Shown: in pieces, positions 8,684 to 17,960 of the stretch
Numbering within the stretch: the first letter of the stretch is position 1
Layout of the letters: each line of letters begins with the position of its first letter
From: Kaistella treverensis
Lineage (GTDB): Bacteria > Bacteroidota > Bacteroidia > Flavobacteriales > Weeksellaceae
Reading direction: 5' to 3'
Assembly: GCF_900114045.1 (NCBI RefSeq)
Contig: NZ_FORQ01000002.1
Span: forward strand, 519,078 to 583,077
Length of the DNA stretch: 64,000 nt
Position numbers and translations under genes: made by a program
The notes under the pieces: model-generated
Told to the model about the DNA's origin: nothing
The model's database searches: none
What the model saw: the letters and a program-made list of their open reading frames with translations, nothing else

Positions 8684-9243
8684 CGGGTAATATTAGAAGA
8701 ACCTATATCAACTTGCTGTTTTAGTTTCACGATACTGTTAGCAGGAATGTCTTTATATACCAAAACTCCGGCCCCTACAATGACATTGTCACCGATAGTA
8801 ACTCCTTTCAGTACGGTTACATTGCTGCCTAACCAACAATTTTTGCCAATTTTAATTGGAGCGGTATTAAACTTTTGGTGTTCAATAGTAAAATCTGAAT
8901 TCGTAGAATACTGATGATTATGATCGTATAATTTTACGCCTTCACCAAACAATGTTTCGTCTCCGATTTCTATTTTCTCTAAACAATTGATGGAACAATA
9001 ATTATTAAAAAATACGCCATTTCCAATAATAAGTTCTGCCTGTTTTCCGACCAACAAATTGATGTAATTGCGAAAATTTATTTTGTTGTTAAACCTCACC
9101 GTTTTCAATTCTGAATGAAAGATGAAATTACAGAAATCACCAAATTTAAAATTATTGCCGATTTCAATATTGCGGTGATCTTGAAGAATCCCTAAATTTT
9201 TACTTTTCAAAATCCTCAAAAAAACCTTTGAAAACAATTTCAT
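8680..9243 (-). CDS. left-handed beta-helix acyltransferase
   Basis: A 187-residue hexapeptide transferase of the Maa/NodL type, probably transferring acetyl groups to a sugar hydroxyl. The N-terminus is positively charged. Repeats such as IEIGNN, IEIGDE, IKIGKN and VTIGDN span most of the chain, with the putative catalytic histidine in YDHNHQY at about residue 100. It is the first gene of the stretch that runs down to 3245, with a -7-like box about 25 bp upstream. Unusually, the helix repeats are followed by a short C-terminus without the GxPA closing motif seen in the other two acyltransferases. Confidence 0.87.
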   Translation of the reverse strand: MKLFSKVFLRILKSKNLGILQDHRNIEIGNNFKFGDFCNFIFHSELKTVRFNNKINFRNYINLLVGKQAELIIGNGVFFNNYCSINCLEKIEIGDETLFGEGVKLYDHNHQYSTNSDFTIEHQKFNTAPIKIGKNCWLGSNVTVLKGVTIGDNVIVGAGVLVYKDIPANSIVKLKQQVDIGSSNITR

Positions 9244-9265
9244 TTCTTCCTTTTATTATGTGTAA

Positions 9266-9273
9266 CAAATATA
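9266..9273 (-). promoter_or_regulatory. -7 element (TATATTTG on the minus strand)
   Basis: The minus strand reads TATATTTG, matching TAnnTTTG, 23 bp before the acyltransferase start at 9243. I see no clear TTG box 19-21 bp further upstream. It could start transcription of the genes from 9243 down to 3245. Confidence 0.4.
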
Positions 9274-9320
9274 GCGATTTCAGTTAATATTAAGTATTTT
9301 TACGGTATTATACAAGTTCG

Positions 9321-10316
9321 ATGAATCCTTTGGTTACTGTTTCAATTCCGCTCTATAAATGCGAAGATTTTTTGCTGGCGAGCTTGGAATCTGTTCGTTT
9401 ACAAACTTATCCATATATTGAAGTGACACTGATCAACGATCAAACGCCAGATAATAGTGTTGGAATCGCAGAACGCTTCATTAAGGATCATAACCTGCTA
9501 AATTGGAAAATCTACCATCTGGAAAAAAACGCTGGTTTGTCTGTTGTTCGAAATAAAGGAATTGATACTGCCACCGGAAAATATCTTTTTTTTTTAGATA
9601 GTGACGATACTATTTCGCCCGATTGTATTTCGATCTTAGTCGAAATTTCTGAGAAAACAGGCGCAGAAATGACCATGTCGCAACTCGAGTGTGAACAATT
9701 GGAAACAGGTGAGAAATCCATCTGTATTAAAATTCAGTCCGACAAGGAAATTATTGTTGGAAATGAGGAAATTTTAAAGGATTTTGCAAATTCTGAATTG
9801 GTTACTTACGCAGTAAACAAACTTTTTTTGGTAGATTTTATTCGTAAAAACAAAATCTATTTTATACCAGGATTATTTGCGCAAGATGAGTTATGGACTT
9901 TTCATCTCGTTTTGAAATTAAATAAAATCGCAATTTACAAAGGCATTACGTATACTTATTTTCTCCATAATAAATCAGTAATTCATAATAGGAATAAGCG
10001 AAATTTTGACAATTGGTTTACGATCGGAAAATATATTGATGCAGCGCTCAAGCACGAGAAAAACAAAAATCGAAAAAAATTAATTCTTAAATATCTTATC
10101 AATTACAAATCGCTCACGCTACTCATGAACTGGAAAGCCCAGAAAAATGCAGTTTTGTGGAAGGAAAGTTACAGGAATTATAAAACACTTTCCAGTTTAT
10201 CGCTGTTCAATTATTTTTCGAACGATTTTTCGACTTCCGTGAAAAAAACAAACTTATTAGTCCAACTACCGACCAGTTTAGGATTTAAATTTTTTAAATG
10301 GCGGTATAACAGGTAA
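9321..10316 (+). CDS. glycosyltransferase family 2, on the opposite strand to the locus
   Basis: A 331-residue GT-A glycosyltransferase with VSIPLYKCEDFL at the start, a LINDQTPDNS loop and the metal motif DSDD near residue 92. The chain after residue 200 is rich in lysine, asparagine and aromatic residues, and could help membrane contact. It is transcribed away from the neighbouring acyltransferase gene (divergent, 77 bp apart) and towards the GT4 gene at 10353-11477. It breaks the otherwise minus-strand operon, which suggests separate acquisition or inversion. The specificity is unknown. Confidence 0.9.
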   Translation: MNPLVTVSIPLYKCEDFLLASLESVRLQTYPYIEVTLINDQTPDNSVGIAERFIKDHNLLNWKIYHLEKNAGLSVVRNKGIDTATGKYLFFLDSDDTISPDCISILVEISEKTGAEMTMSQLECEQLETGEKSICIKIQSDKEIIVGNEEILKDFANSELVTYAVNKLFLVDFIRKNKIYFIPGLFAQDELWTFHLVLKLNKIAIYKGITYTYFLHNKSVIHNRNKRNFDNWFTIGKYIDAALKHEKNKNRKKLILKYLINYKSLTLLMNWKAQKNAVLWKESYRNYKTLSSLSLFNYFSNDFSTSVKKTNLLVQLPTSLGFKFFKWRYNR

Positions 10317-10352
10317 TTGAGAAATGTTTAGAATAACCTGAGAATTCTATTT

Positions 10353-11477
10353 TTAAGATTTCTCATTTAATTTATGCAGTACTTTTCGAATTTTCAGAAT
10401 ATTTTTTTCGTTGCTCATCAGATCTAAATAATCTTTCTTAATTCTTTTAGCATAATTATATAAGATATCTTGATTGTCATGTAGATAAATAATTGCCTGC
10501 GCCATCTCATCAATATCTCGGTTGATGAACATTCCATTAATTCCGTCTTGAATCACCATCGACGGTAACCCAATAAAAGTGGAAATTGATGGGATATTAG
10601 AAAGACTTGCTTCACAGAACATTGTGGGAGCGCCATCACCACTGGAGGCAATTACTGCTAAATCTACGTCATTATAAAAGTCGATCATTTCGTCGTAAGA
10701 GGCATCAAAGGAAGTTTTAAGGCGAATATTTCTGCCGGTTTCCAATACTTTTTTTACCGCTGGTTCTATGATTTCAAAAAAACCTTTAACAGGACGATTC
10801 GGATTTCCAGTCCAACCTAAAGTGAAAACCTCGCTTTTAGTTTTAATTTGTCCGAAACATTCTTCTTTATAAATTCCAAGCGCGAACTCCAGGTGATCGG
10901 TGTAATCGCTATATGCGCGAATCAGATTATCATTTGCGAGCAGCAGGAAGTCATAATGTTTTAAATATTTATCAAAGAATTCAGCGCGTGAAAGCGAATT
11001 AACATCCGTTTTGGTTTTAATATCATGTTCCGGACCAAGATGTGGAAAACAATCATTAAAGATCCCAACCAAATTCTTACGTCCAGTAAAGGGAATTTCA
11101 GCGATATACTGAAAAAAATACGCCATAGAAATTACGTAATCAAAATTGAGAATTTCCAGACGTTTGCTTTCATCAATAAAAGGCGTTACAAATGGTTTTG
11201 TATACTTTGGAAACGAGTAATTTCCAGAAGAATGAATGACCTGAACCTTGTTATTTTGGGTAGAAAATAAGCGATAAAACCTGAACCGAATATTAGAAAT
11301 AAGGTTTAACGTAAACATTTTAAAAGCGTTCGTTTGCGAAAGATTTTTTACGCGATAAGCATCATTGCAAACGTAATAACAATCATATTCGTCAGATAAT
11401 TTCAGCGACCAGGATTTTACCATAAAATAGAAAGCCCAATCTTTAATATCAACTTCAAAAAGTATTTTTTTCTTCAT
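10353..11477 (-). CDS. glycosyltransferase, GT4-like
   Basis: A 374-residue protein whose C-terminal half is GT-B like. It contains LGWTGNPNRPVKGF (about residue 222), then SSGDGAPTMFCEAS with the donor-site acidic pattern, and a GINGMFINRD turn. The N-terminal half is divergent and lacks the usual GGxE acceptor loop, so the assignment rests on the C-terminal domain. It lies alone on the minus strand between two plus-strand GT2 genes, convergent with one and divergent from the other. It is probably another sugar transferase of the same glycan. Confidence 0.8.
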   Translation of the reverse strand: MKKKILFEVDIKDWAFYFMVKSWSLKLSDEYDCYYVCNDAYRVKNLSQTNAFKMFTLNLISNIRFRFYRLFSTQNNKVQVIHSSGNYSFPKYTKPFVTPFIDESKRLEILNFDYVISMAYFFQYIAEIPFTGRKNLVGIFNDCFPHLGPEHDIKTKTDVNSLSRAEFFDKYLKHYDFLLLANDNLIRAYSDYTDHLEFALGIYKEECFGQIKTKSEVFTLGWTGNPNRPVKGFFEIIEPAVKKVLETGRNIRLKTSFDASYDEMIDFYNDVDLAVIASSGDGAPTMFCEASLSNIPSISTFIGLPSMVIQDGINGMFINRDIDEMAQAIIYLHDNQDILYNYAKRIKKDYLDLMSNEKNILKIRKVLHKLNEKS

Positions 11478-11591
11478 TAACTGAAATTATTGGTAAAGTT
11501 ACATTTTTTAGCAATAGTAAGGGATTACGTGAGATATTATTAAACTTTGAGAAATATTTTATGTATTTTTAGGAACAATTTTTAATTCAGA

Positions 11592-12446
11592 ATGCTATTC
11601 ACCGTTTTCACTCCAACTTATAATCGCGGTTACTTATTAGACCGGCTTTTTCAGAGTCTATCGAGGCAAACTGTTCGTAATTTTGATTGGTTAATTGTTG
11701 ATGACGGTTCGACTGATAATACGGAAGAATTAGTTACTCATTTTATCGAGAGAGCAGATTTCCCTATTCGGTACATGAAACAGAAAAATCAGGGTAAACA
11801 TATCGCTATTAATTGCGCAATGAATAATGCCGCAGGAAAATATTTTATAACCATAGACAGTGATGATTTTCTAGCGAATAACTGTTTAGAAATTTGCCAA
11901 CTTCTTTCTATAGAAACTGAAACTGAAAAGTCTGGTGGCTTCACATTTATTCATGCGCCTGAAGAAATGTTTTCAGAAGGGAACACGGATGACATTAAAA
12001 AATGGACGCAGTATAATACATATCAATGGGATTTCGCGGGTGAGATGGTTTATGTTTTTAAACTTGAAGTGATTAAAAAATATCCTTTTCCCGTATTTGA
12101 AAACGAAAACTTTTGTCAGGAAAGTGTGCAAATAATTCCTATTATTAGGAATTACAAAATCCTTTTTACTAACCATACTTTAGCATTTGGAAATTATCTG
12201 GAAGATGGGTTAAGCCAAAATTTATACGCGAGATTGCTGGAAAATCCACGCTACGCGATGCTGTCTTTTCGAATTAAATTAAGCGTTGCGAAAACGAGAG
12301 AGGATGCAAAATTGCTCGCAAGAAACTATTGGGACATTGCTTTAAAAACTAAATCAATTTCCTGGAAGCAAAAGATCCAAGGTTTTCCAGGGCGTTGGTC
12401 GATCATTATTTTATGGGAAAAATTGCTGAAAAGATTTAATGGTTGA
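11592..12446 (+). CDS. glycosyltransferase family 2, on the opposite strand to the locus
   Basis: A 284-residue GT-A enzyme. The FTPTYNRGYLLDRL opening, LIVDDGSTDNTEEL loop and IDSDD metal motif are textbook for GT2, and QNQGK-like residues lie between them. The C-terminal third carries basic and aromatic residues typical of membrane-associated GT2 proteins. Its 3' end overlaps the convergent GT2 gene at 12436-13341 by 11 bases, so the two messages could pair at their ends. There is no intergenic terminator at this junction. Confidence 0.92.
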   Translation: MLFTVFTPTYNRGYLLDRLFQSLSRQTVRNFDWLIVDDGSTDNTEELVTHFIERADFPIRYMKQKNQGKHIAINCAMNNAAGKYFITIDSDDFLANNCLEICQLLSIETETEKSGGFTFIHAPEEMFSEGNTDDIKKWTQYNTYQWDFAGEMVYVFKLEVIKKYPFPVFENENFCQESVQIIPIIRNYKILFTNHTLAFGNYLEDGLSQNLYARLLENPRYAMLSFRIKLSVAKTREDAKLLARNYWDIALKTKSISWKQKIQGFPGRWSIIILWEKLLKRFNG

Positions 12447-13341
12447 ACCGATTATCTTGTATTATTTGGATCGTTTTTAGTCCTATTTTACGGAACATAA
12501 AAATAAAAAAGAGCAACGTTTTAAGATTGTCCCGACTGAAATATCTTAAATTTCTATAGGCTTTTTTTAAAATTAAAATTTTCTCGTCGATTGTAAAGTA
12601 TTCGCCGTAATTGGCAATAATATAACGGTTAAAGAGGTAAATTCCTTCTTTTTTACGATAATCTAATCCATTGTCATTCCGGGAAGAAAGATGTTCTTTT
12701 GAAATTCTAACACGAACCACAGCATCATTAATACTGAAAATATTAGCCATATCCGGAAATTCTAACCAAGCCACATTATCGCTACCAAATGCTACAGGAA
12801 AATCTTTGAATCCATGTTTTTCATAGGCAGATCTACAAAAAATATGCTCCGTTAAAGTACTCCTTCCGTTTCCTTGCAGCGTCCTGATGTAAGATGTGCC
12901 CGCTTTTTCAATTTCGGGATTTAAAAAAATTTTAGACGTCTTTTCTCCGTCTTCATTAATGAGTTGAGAAGCAAACCTGATCACTTTTATTTTTAAATCT
13001 TCTACCGTTTTCAAATGTTTGTAAAATTGTTCCACAACATTTTCACCCAAAACGTCGTCATCACCCAAAATCATGATCCAATCTTCATTTGCAGAAAGAG
13101 CGATGCATCGATCCCATTGTTGAGCAAGACTTTGCGCGCCTAAATTTTTATTAAATTTTTGATATTGAAAGTTTAAATCGGTAGAAAATTCGAGTAATAA
13201 ATCTTCAATTTGGTCGGGACTATTGTCATTACCAACGTATACCGAAAAATTTCGGTTTGACTGGTTTTTTAAAGATTCCAGCGTCCACCGAAAGTATTTT
13301 TCTTTGTAAAAAGGAATTATAATCGCGAGCTTGTTTTCCAT
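12436..13341 (-). CDS. glycosyltransferase family 2
   Basis: A GT-A enzyme of about 301 residues with LAIIIPFYKEKYF at the start, a GNDNSPDQ loop and ILGDDDVLG as the metal-binding motif (about residue 90). I start at the ATG at 13341; the longer frame would need a TTG five codons upstream. The 3' end overlaps the convergent GT2 gene by 11 bases. About 50 bp separate it from the ABC transporter ATPase gene upstream, so it may be the last gene of the ugd-wzm-wzt transcript. Sugar specificity is unknown. Confidence 0.9.
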   Translation of the reverse strand: MENKLAIIIPFYKEKYFRWTLESLKNQSNRNFSVYVGNDNSPDQIEDLLLEFSTDLNFQYQKFNKNLGAQSLAQQWDRCIALSANEDWIMILGDDDVLGENVVEQFYKHLKTVEDLKIKVIRFASQLINEDGEKTSKIFLNPEIEKAGTSYIRTLQGNGRSTLTEHIFCRSAYEKHGFKDFPVAFGSDNVAWLEFPDMANIFSINDAVVRVRISKEHLSSRNDNGLDYRKKEGIYLFNRYIIANYGEYFTIDEKILILKKAYRNLRYFSRDNLKTLLFFIFMFRKIGLKTIQIIQDNRFNH

Positions 13342-13389
13342 CAGCTTATCGTGCAAAAAATGGGAGGTAAAATGGTGTTTTTTTTAATT

Positions 13390-14652
13390 TTAAACTTCTT
13401 CTTTTACCACTGCTTCTAACGGTAAATGGAAAAAACCGCCGGGTTCGCTGCCTGCGATATCACCAAACGTATGATCCACCACATTTACGCTGAAGCGCAC
13501 ATAATCGCGGTCATGGTGGATGTAGCGGTTTTTCGGAATATCGATGCGGAAACCTAAAATAAAATCGGTGTTAGAAAGTGTAAATTCCGGGATTTCAATT
13601 TCCAGAAAATAATCTCCGGCCACGCGTCTTGTAAGCGGAAATGCGCTGTTTAAAATAACGATCTCTTCAGCAGATTTTAACGTTAAAACCAGGCGGTAAT
13701 TGCTGTTGTCCAGAGGCTTATTATTTCGCAGATCAATCCGGCAAATTAGTGGTTTTTGGTTTGAAAATCCGAGCGGGCTGTTCTGGATAATTTCAACTTT
13801 TTTAATTTCAATAGTAGAATTGGCATCGATGAGCGAACCTTCCCATTTGCTCGTGGTGCTTTCATAATTCAAACGCGTGTAAGAGGTAATAATATCATCG
13901 GTACTGCCGACTCCGAGCAAATTTCCATTTGAAAGGAGCAATGCCTTTTTTGTTAATTCTTTCACAGCAGCCATATTATGGCTTACAAACAAAACCGTTC
14001 TACCTTCCCCTTTGCTGATATTTCCCATTTTTCCGAGACATTTTTTCTGAAATTCGGCATCGCCAACGGCTAAAACTTCATCTACGATTAAAATTTCGGA
14101 TTCCAAATGCGCCGCAACTGCAAAGGCTAAACGCACGTACATTCCTGAAGAATATCTTTTTACAGGCGTATCAATATACCTTTCAACACCTGAAAAATCA
14201 ACAATTTCATCGAATTTTCTTTTAATTTCGCGGCGTGTCATGCCGAGAATTGCGCCATTTAAATATATGTTTTCGCGGCCGGTCATTTCCGGGTGAAAGC
14301 CGGTACCGACTTCCAGCAGCGAAGCAATTCGTCCGTTGGTGTAGATTTTTCCGGTGGTGGGTTTGGTGACTTTACTCAGCAGTTTCAGCAATGTAGATTT
14401 TCCAGCGCCATTTTTACCAATAATTCCGACTGCGTCACCTTGTTCAATTTCGAAATTAATGTCGCGCAGAGACCAAACATACTCGCTATCGGCTTTCGCC
14501 GCTCGATCATTAGCTTCACCAATTTTCAGGTATGGGTTTTCTTTTCCACGGATTTCATGCCAAAATCGGTTTAGATCATGGGAAAGTGTGCCAGTGCCGA
14601 CTTGACCGAGGCGGTATTGTTTTGATATATTTTCGGCTTTTAATGCAAGCAT
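13390..14652 (-). CDS. polysaccharide ABC transporter ATP-binding protein (Wzt-like)
   Basis: The ATPase of an ABC exporter that moves lipid-linked polysaccharide across the inner membrane. The 420-residue chain has Walker A GIIGKNGAGKST (76-87), the ABC signature YSSGM (167-171) and Walker B ILIVDE (187-192). About 170 extra C-terminal residues form a beta-rich region like the Wzt carbohydrate-binding domain, which in O9a-type systems recognises the finished chain end. The permease gene lies 42 bp upstream on the same strand. This pairing marks the locus as an ABC-transporter-dependent O-antigen or capsule system and not a Wzy-dependent one. No dedicated chain-terminating enzyme was recognised. 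Confidence 0.92.
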   Translation of the reverse strand: MLALKAENISKQYRLGQVGTGTLSHDLNRFWHEIRGKENPYLKIGEANDRAAKADSEYVWSLRDINFEIEQGDAVGIIGKNGAGKSTLLKLLSKVTKPTTGKIYTNGRIASLLEVGTGFHPEMTGRENIYLNGAILGMTRREIKRKFDEIVDFSGVERYIDTPVKRYSSGMYVRLAFAVAAHLESEILIVDEVLAVGDAEFQKKCLGKMGNISKGEGRTVLFVSHNMAAVKELTKKALLLSNGNLLGVGSTDDIITSYTRLNYESTTSKWEGSLIDANSTIEIKKVEIIQNSPLGFSNQKPLICRIDLRNNKPLDNSNYRLVLTLKSAEEIVILNSAFPLTRRVAGDYFLEIEIPEFTLSNTDFILGFRIDIPKNRYIHHDRDYVRFSVNVVDHTFGDIAGSEPGGFFHLPLEAVVKEEV

Positions 14653-14694
14653 GAGATTAAATTTTTGCGGGGCTTTTTCGGGTTTTTTTAATTT

Positions 14695-15543
14695 TTAAAC
14701 GGTGTCCATAAAACCTTTTTCCACTTTATTGAAAATGAGGGTTCCCACAGCCAAAAGGAAAAAAATGATTACGGTACTGATGAGCAACATGGGACCGGAA
14801 AATTCACCAACGCCCATCCAGCCGTATTTAAAACATTCAAAAATTCCGGATAAAGGATTGTAATACGCGATGGCTTTAAATCTTTCAGGCAAGGCGGAAA
14901 GCGGATAAATTACGGGTGTAACATACATAAATAAGCTAACGCCAAAACCTAAAAGCATCTGCACATCCCGGTACTTTGTGGTTAGCGAGGAAAATATCAT
15001 TCCCATTCCAAGGGCAAAAGCCGCCATTAGTAATATTAAAAAAGGGGTTGCCAGAATCCAAATATTTGGCTGCACGGCGCCCTGAAAATAATAGTATAAA
15101 AAAACGGCGATAAAAAGCAGCATTTGTACACCGAAACGCATCAGATTTGAAATCACAATAGTGAGCGGCATCACAAGGCGTGGAAAATAAACTTTACCGA
15201 AAATTCCGGCGTTGCTGGTGAAAACATTGGAAGCGCTCGTTAGACAGGTGGAAAAATAATTCCATAAAGTAACGCCCGCGAGGTAAAACAAAATTTTCGG
15301 CGCGCCGTCCGTAGATAAATTCGCAATGTTTCCGAAAACGACGAGGTAAACAACAGTGGTGAAAATTGGATTGATGAAAAACCAAATCGGTCCTAAAATG
15401 GTCTGCTTGAAACTGGAAATAAAATCCCGTTTCACAAACATATACACCAAGTCTTTGTAGCGCCAAACTTCCTTTAATTTAAGGTCAAAAAGCGAATGGC
15501 TGGATTCGATGGTTTCCGTCCAGGTTTGCTGAGGTTCTGTCAT
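14695..15543 (-). CDS. polysaccharide ABC transporter permease (Wzm-like)
   Basis: An ABC-2 type membrane permease of 282 residues that forms the channel for glycan export with the Wzt-like ATPase next door. The N-terminal cytoplasmic segment contains the typical KEVWRYKDLVYMFVKRDF amphipathic motif (about 22-39). Five or six hydrophobic segments follow from residue 52, including one with the LLGFGVSLFMYVTPVIYP signature near the C-terminal half. It belongs to the run ugd, membrane protein, wzm, wzt. Length and topology are normal. Confidence 0.92.
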   Translation of the reverse strand: MTEPQQTWTETIESSHSLFDLKLKEVWRYKDLVYMFVKRDFISSFKQTILGPIWFFINPIFTTVVYLVVFGNIANLSTDGAPKILFYLAGVTLWNYFSTCLTSASNVFTSNAGIFGKVYFPRLVMPLTIVISNLMRFGVQMLLFIAVFLYYYFQGAVQPNIWILATPFLILLMAAFALGMGMIFSSLTTKYRDVQMLLGFGVSLFMYVTPVIYPLSALPERFKAIAYYNPLSGIFECFKYGWMGVGEFSGPMLLISTVIIFFLLAVGTLIFNKVEKGFMDTV

Positions 15544-15574
15544 TTGCGTAAATAATAATTAAAAATAAGACAAT

Positions 15575-16552
15575 TTACCGGAATTTTCCAAGTTCCGTTC
15601 GTGCTAATAAAAGCGAGGTAAGAAAAATCGGTACGTAAAGCCGGATTTCATATAAAATTCCGCTGTAAAAACAAACGTATACATAAGGAAGAGATAACGC
15701 ATGAAAAACCAAAATCGCACGAACCGCTTTTTTATCTTTCGCAAGAAAAAGGCTCAACGATAGAAACATAATCCATAAAATAATGCCTAAAAAGTTTTTC
15801 GGTTGTGAAAGATTTTGTGAAAGCAAATTTCCGTCTGTAGTCGTGAAATCTTGATGTAAAACTCGAATGCCGACATACGCGATTAAAAACATTAAAACCA
15901 GAAAAGAAACGGGCAAAAAAGCCTCTTTTTTAAATTTGTACTGCGTAAATAAAAGTGTTGCTGCCAGGGAAATTGATAGCGCCGAGGATTCTCGAATTAA
16001 AGTGGAAATTAGCAGAATAATTCCTAAAATAATCAGCGTTGAAAAATCCAATTTTTTAACATATTTCAACAGGAAATAATAAAAGAGCAACAGCAAAAAA
16101 TAACTCGCGACATCGTACGGTACAATTACAAACTGCGAAATGCAAATAGTAAAGATGGCGACAACGGTAATTAATATTTTCTCGGAATTGATGGCGACAA
16201 AATTCTTGGCTTCCATGATTAAAACCAAAAAAAAGGCGCTTAAAGCAAGGAACAAAGTATTGACCATATAAAAAGCCAGAAACATGCGCGGTTCCGCGGA
16301 TTTATCCAGGAATTTAAGTTTAAATATTTGATAATCAATTTTAAAAGTTCCCAGAAAATCATAAATCCAAAGCAGCAAATATGAGCTTAAAATCCGATAC
16401 TGATAAATGCCAGACTGAAACTGTTCCTGAAAATTCTGGTGATTGAAAATCGTGGAAGAATAGCTGTTTACAAAACCAAAATAAACAAAAGTGCTTACCG
16501 TAAAAGCAAGCAGAACTGCAAAACTCAACCTAAAAAATAAAGGTATTTTCAA
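15575..16552 (-). CDS. polytopic inner-membrane protein of unknown function
   Basis: A 325-residue protein made almost entirely of hydrophobic segments, about eight to ten by eye. Short polar motifs lie between them, such as YQYRILS near residue 50 and LIRESSAL near residue 186. This composition resembles GT-C-type transferases or polysaccharide assembly proteins, but I recognise no diagnostic motif and do not assign a function. The only start compatible with the N-terminal membrane segment is TTG at 16552. It lies between ugd (14 bp upstream) and the wzm-like gene, so a role in making or moving the glycan is a reasonable guess. Confidence 0.7.
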   Translation of the reverse strand: MKIPLFFRLSFAVLLAFTVSTFVYFGFVNSYSSTIFNHQNFQEQFQSGIYQYRILSSYLLLWIYDFLGTFKIDYQIFKLKFLDKSAEPRMFLAFYMVNTLFLALSAFFLVLIMEAKNFVAINSEKILITVVAIFTICISQFVIVPYDVASYFLLLLFYYFLLKYVKKLDFSTLIILGIILLISTLIRESSALSISLAATLLFTQYKFKKEAFLPVSFLVLMFLIAYVGIRVLHQDFTTTDGNLLSQNLSQPKNFLGIILWIMFLSLSLFLAKDKKAVRAILVFHALSLPYVYVCFYSGILYEIRLYVPIFLTSLLLARTELGKFR

Positions 16553-16566
16553 GCGTTTTTTTTAAA

Positions 16567-17874
16567 TTAGCTAATCGTGCGGCGCCCGATCGATTTGTAA
16601 TGGAAACCGGAGTCTTCTACCTGCTCCAGCGCAAACATATTCCGGCCGTCGAAAATTACTTTTTGATTCATTTTCGAAGCCATCAAATCGAAATTGGGGT
16701 TTTTAAATTCGCTCCATTCGGTTGCGATTAACAGACAATCGGCATCCTGCAAAGCGGAATACATATCTGGCGCGTACGAAATTTGGTCACCCAAAATCCT
16801 GCGCACGTTATCTTCAGCAATTGCATCGTATGCGGTAATTTTCGCCCCTTTTTCGAGCAAAATTTTAATATTATCCAATGAAGAAGCTTCGCGAATATCG
16901 TCGGTGTTTGCTTTAAAAGCAAGGCCCCAAAGTGCAATTTTTTTACCGGCTAAACTGCCGAAAAATTTCTCAATTTCTGAAACTAAATTTACTTTCTGAT
17001 TTTTATTTACTTCTTCAGTAGCTTCCAAAATCTGAAAATCAAAACCTTCCTGCTTCCCGGATTTAATTAAAGCTTTTACATCTTTCGGAAAACAGCTGCC
17101 GCCGTAACCAATACCGGGGAAAAGAAAACGATGACCAATGCGGTCATCAGAACCCATTCCGAGACGAACTTTATCAACGTCGGCGCCCACTTTTTCGCAG
17201 TAATTCGCAATTTCGTTCATAAAGGTGATTTTCACCGCCAGAAAGGAATTTGCCGCATACTTGGTTAATTCCGAGGATTTTTCATCCATGAAAATAATCG
17301 GGATTCCCGTGTTGGTGAACGGCTGATAGATTTTAGCCATAATTTCCTGAGCACGCTCAGATTCTGTTCCAACGATCACACGTGCAGGATTCATGGAATC
17401 TTCCACGGCGAAACCTTCACGCAAAAATTCAGGGTTGGAAACTACATCAAATTCGATATTGGTGTGCGCTGAAATGGTTTCGCGAACTTTATCAGCGGTA
17501 CCCACTGGGACGGTGGATTTATTGACAATGATTTTGTATTCCGTTAGCATTTCACCAATTTGCGTTGCGACAGAAAGTACGTAGGATAAATCTGCGGAAC
17601 CATCTTCGCCGGGCGGCGTGGGTAGTGCTAAATAAATGACGTCACTTTCGTTAAGTGCTTCGCGGAGATCGGTGGTGAAAAACAAGCGCTGCGCCTGGAT
17701 GTTCCGGAGAAACATTTCTTCCAAACCCGGCTCGTAAATCGGGACAATTCCCTTTTTCATCTGCTCGACTTTTTTAGAATCGATATCCACGCAATAAACC
17801 GTATTACCCAATTCTGCCAAAGTAGTTCCGGTAACCAAACCTACATAACCTGTCCCAACGATCGTTATATTCAC
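16567..17874 (-). CDS. ugd: UDP-glucose 6-dehydrogenase
   Basis: It oxidises UDP-glucose to UDP-glucuronate with two NAD+, providing an acidic sugar donor. The 435-residue protein has the NAD-binding GTGYVG motif (7-12), the substrate-binding NPEFLREG segment (148-155) and the catalytic C261 in GGSCFPKD, followed by the C-terminal UDP-binding domain. The start appears to be GTG at 17874. It is the first gene of the minus-strand export module (ugd, membrane protein, wzm, wzt), with a -7-like box 25 bp upstream. This suggests the exported glycan contains glucuronic acid or a sugar derived from it. Confidence 0.93.
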   Translation of the reverse strand: MNITIVGTGYVGLVTGTTLAELGNTVYCVDIDSKKVEQMKKGIVPIYEPGLEEMFLRNIQAQRLFFTTDLREALNESDVIYLALPTPPGEDGSADLSYVLSVATQIGEMLTEYKIIVNKSTVPVGTADKVRETISAHTNIEFDVVSNPEFLREGFAVEDSMNPARVIVGTESERAQEIMAKIYQPFTNTGIPIIFMDEKSSELTKYAANSFLAVKITFMNEIANYCEKVGADVDKVRLGMGSDDRIGHRFLFPGIGYGGSCFPKDVKALIKSGKQEGFDFQILEATEEVNKNQKVNLVSEIEKFFGSLAGKKIALWGLAFKANTDDIREASSLDNIKILLEKGAKITAYDAIAEDNVRRILGDQISYAPDMYSALQDADCLLIATEWSEFKNPNFDLMASKMNQKVIFDGRNMFALEQVEDSGFHYKSIGRRTIS

Positions 17875-17898
17875 AATTTATTTTCTAATTAATGGCTA

Positions 17899-17906
17899 CA
17901 AATATA
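17899..17906 (-). promoter_or_regulatory. -7 element (TATATTTG on the minus strand) upstream of ugd
   Basis: The minus strand reads TATATTTG 25 bp before the ugd start. No matching TTG box was found at the expected distance, so only the -7 half of the promoter is supported. Confidence 0.45.
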
Positions 17907-17960
17907 AGAATTTAATGGCCGGATTTTGAGCTGAATATAAATCAATAAAGCTCAACTTTT

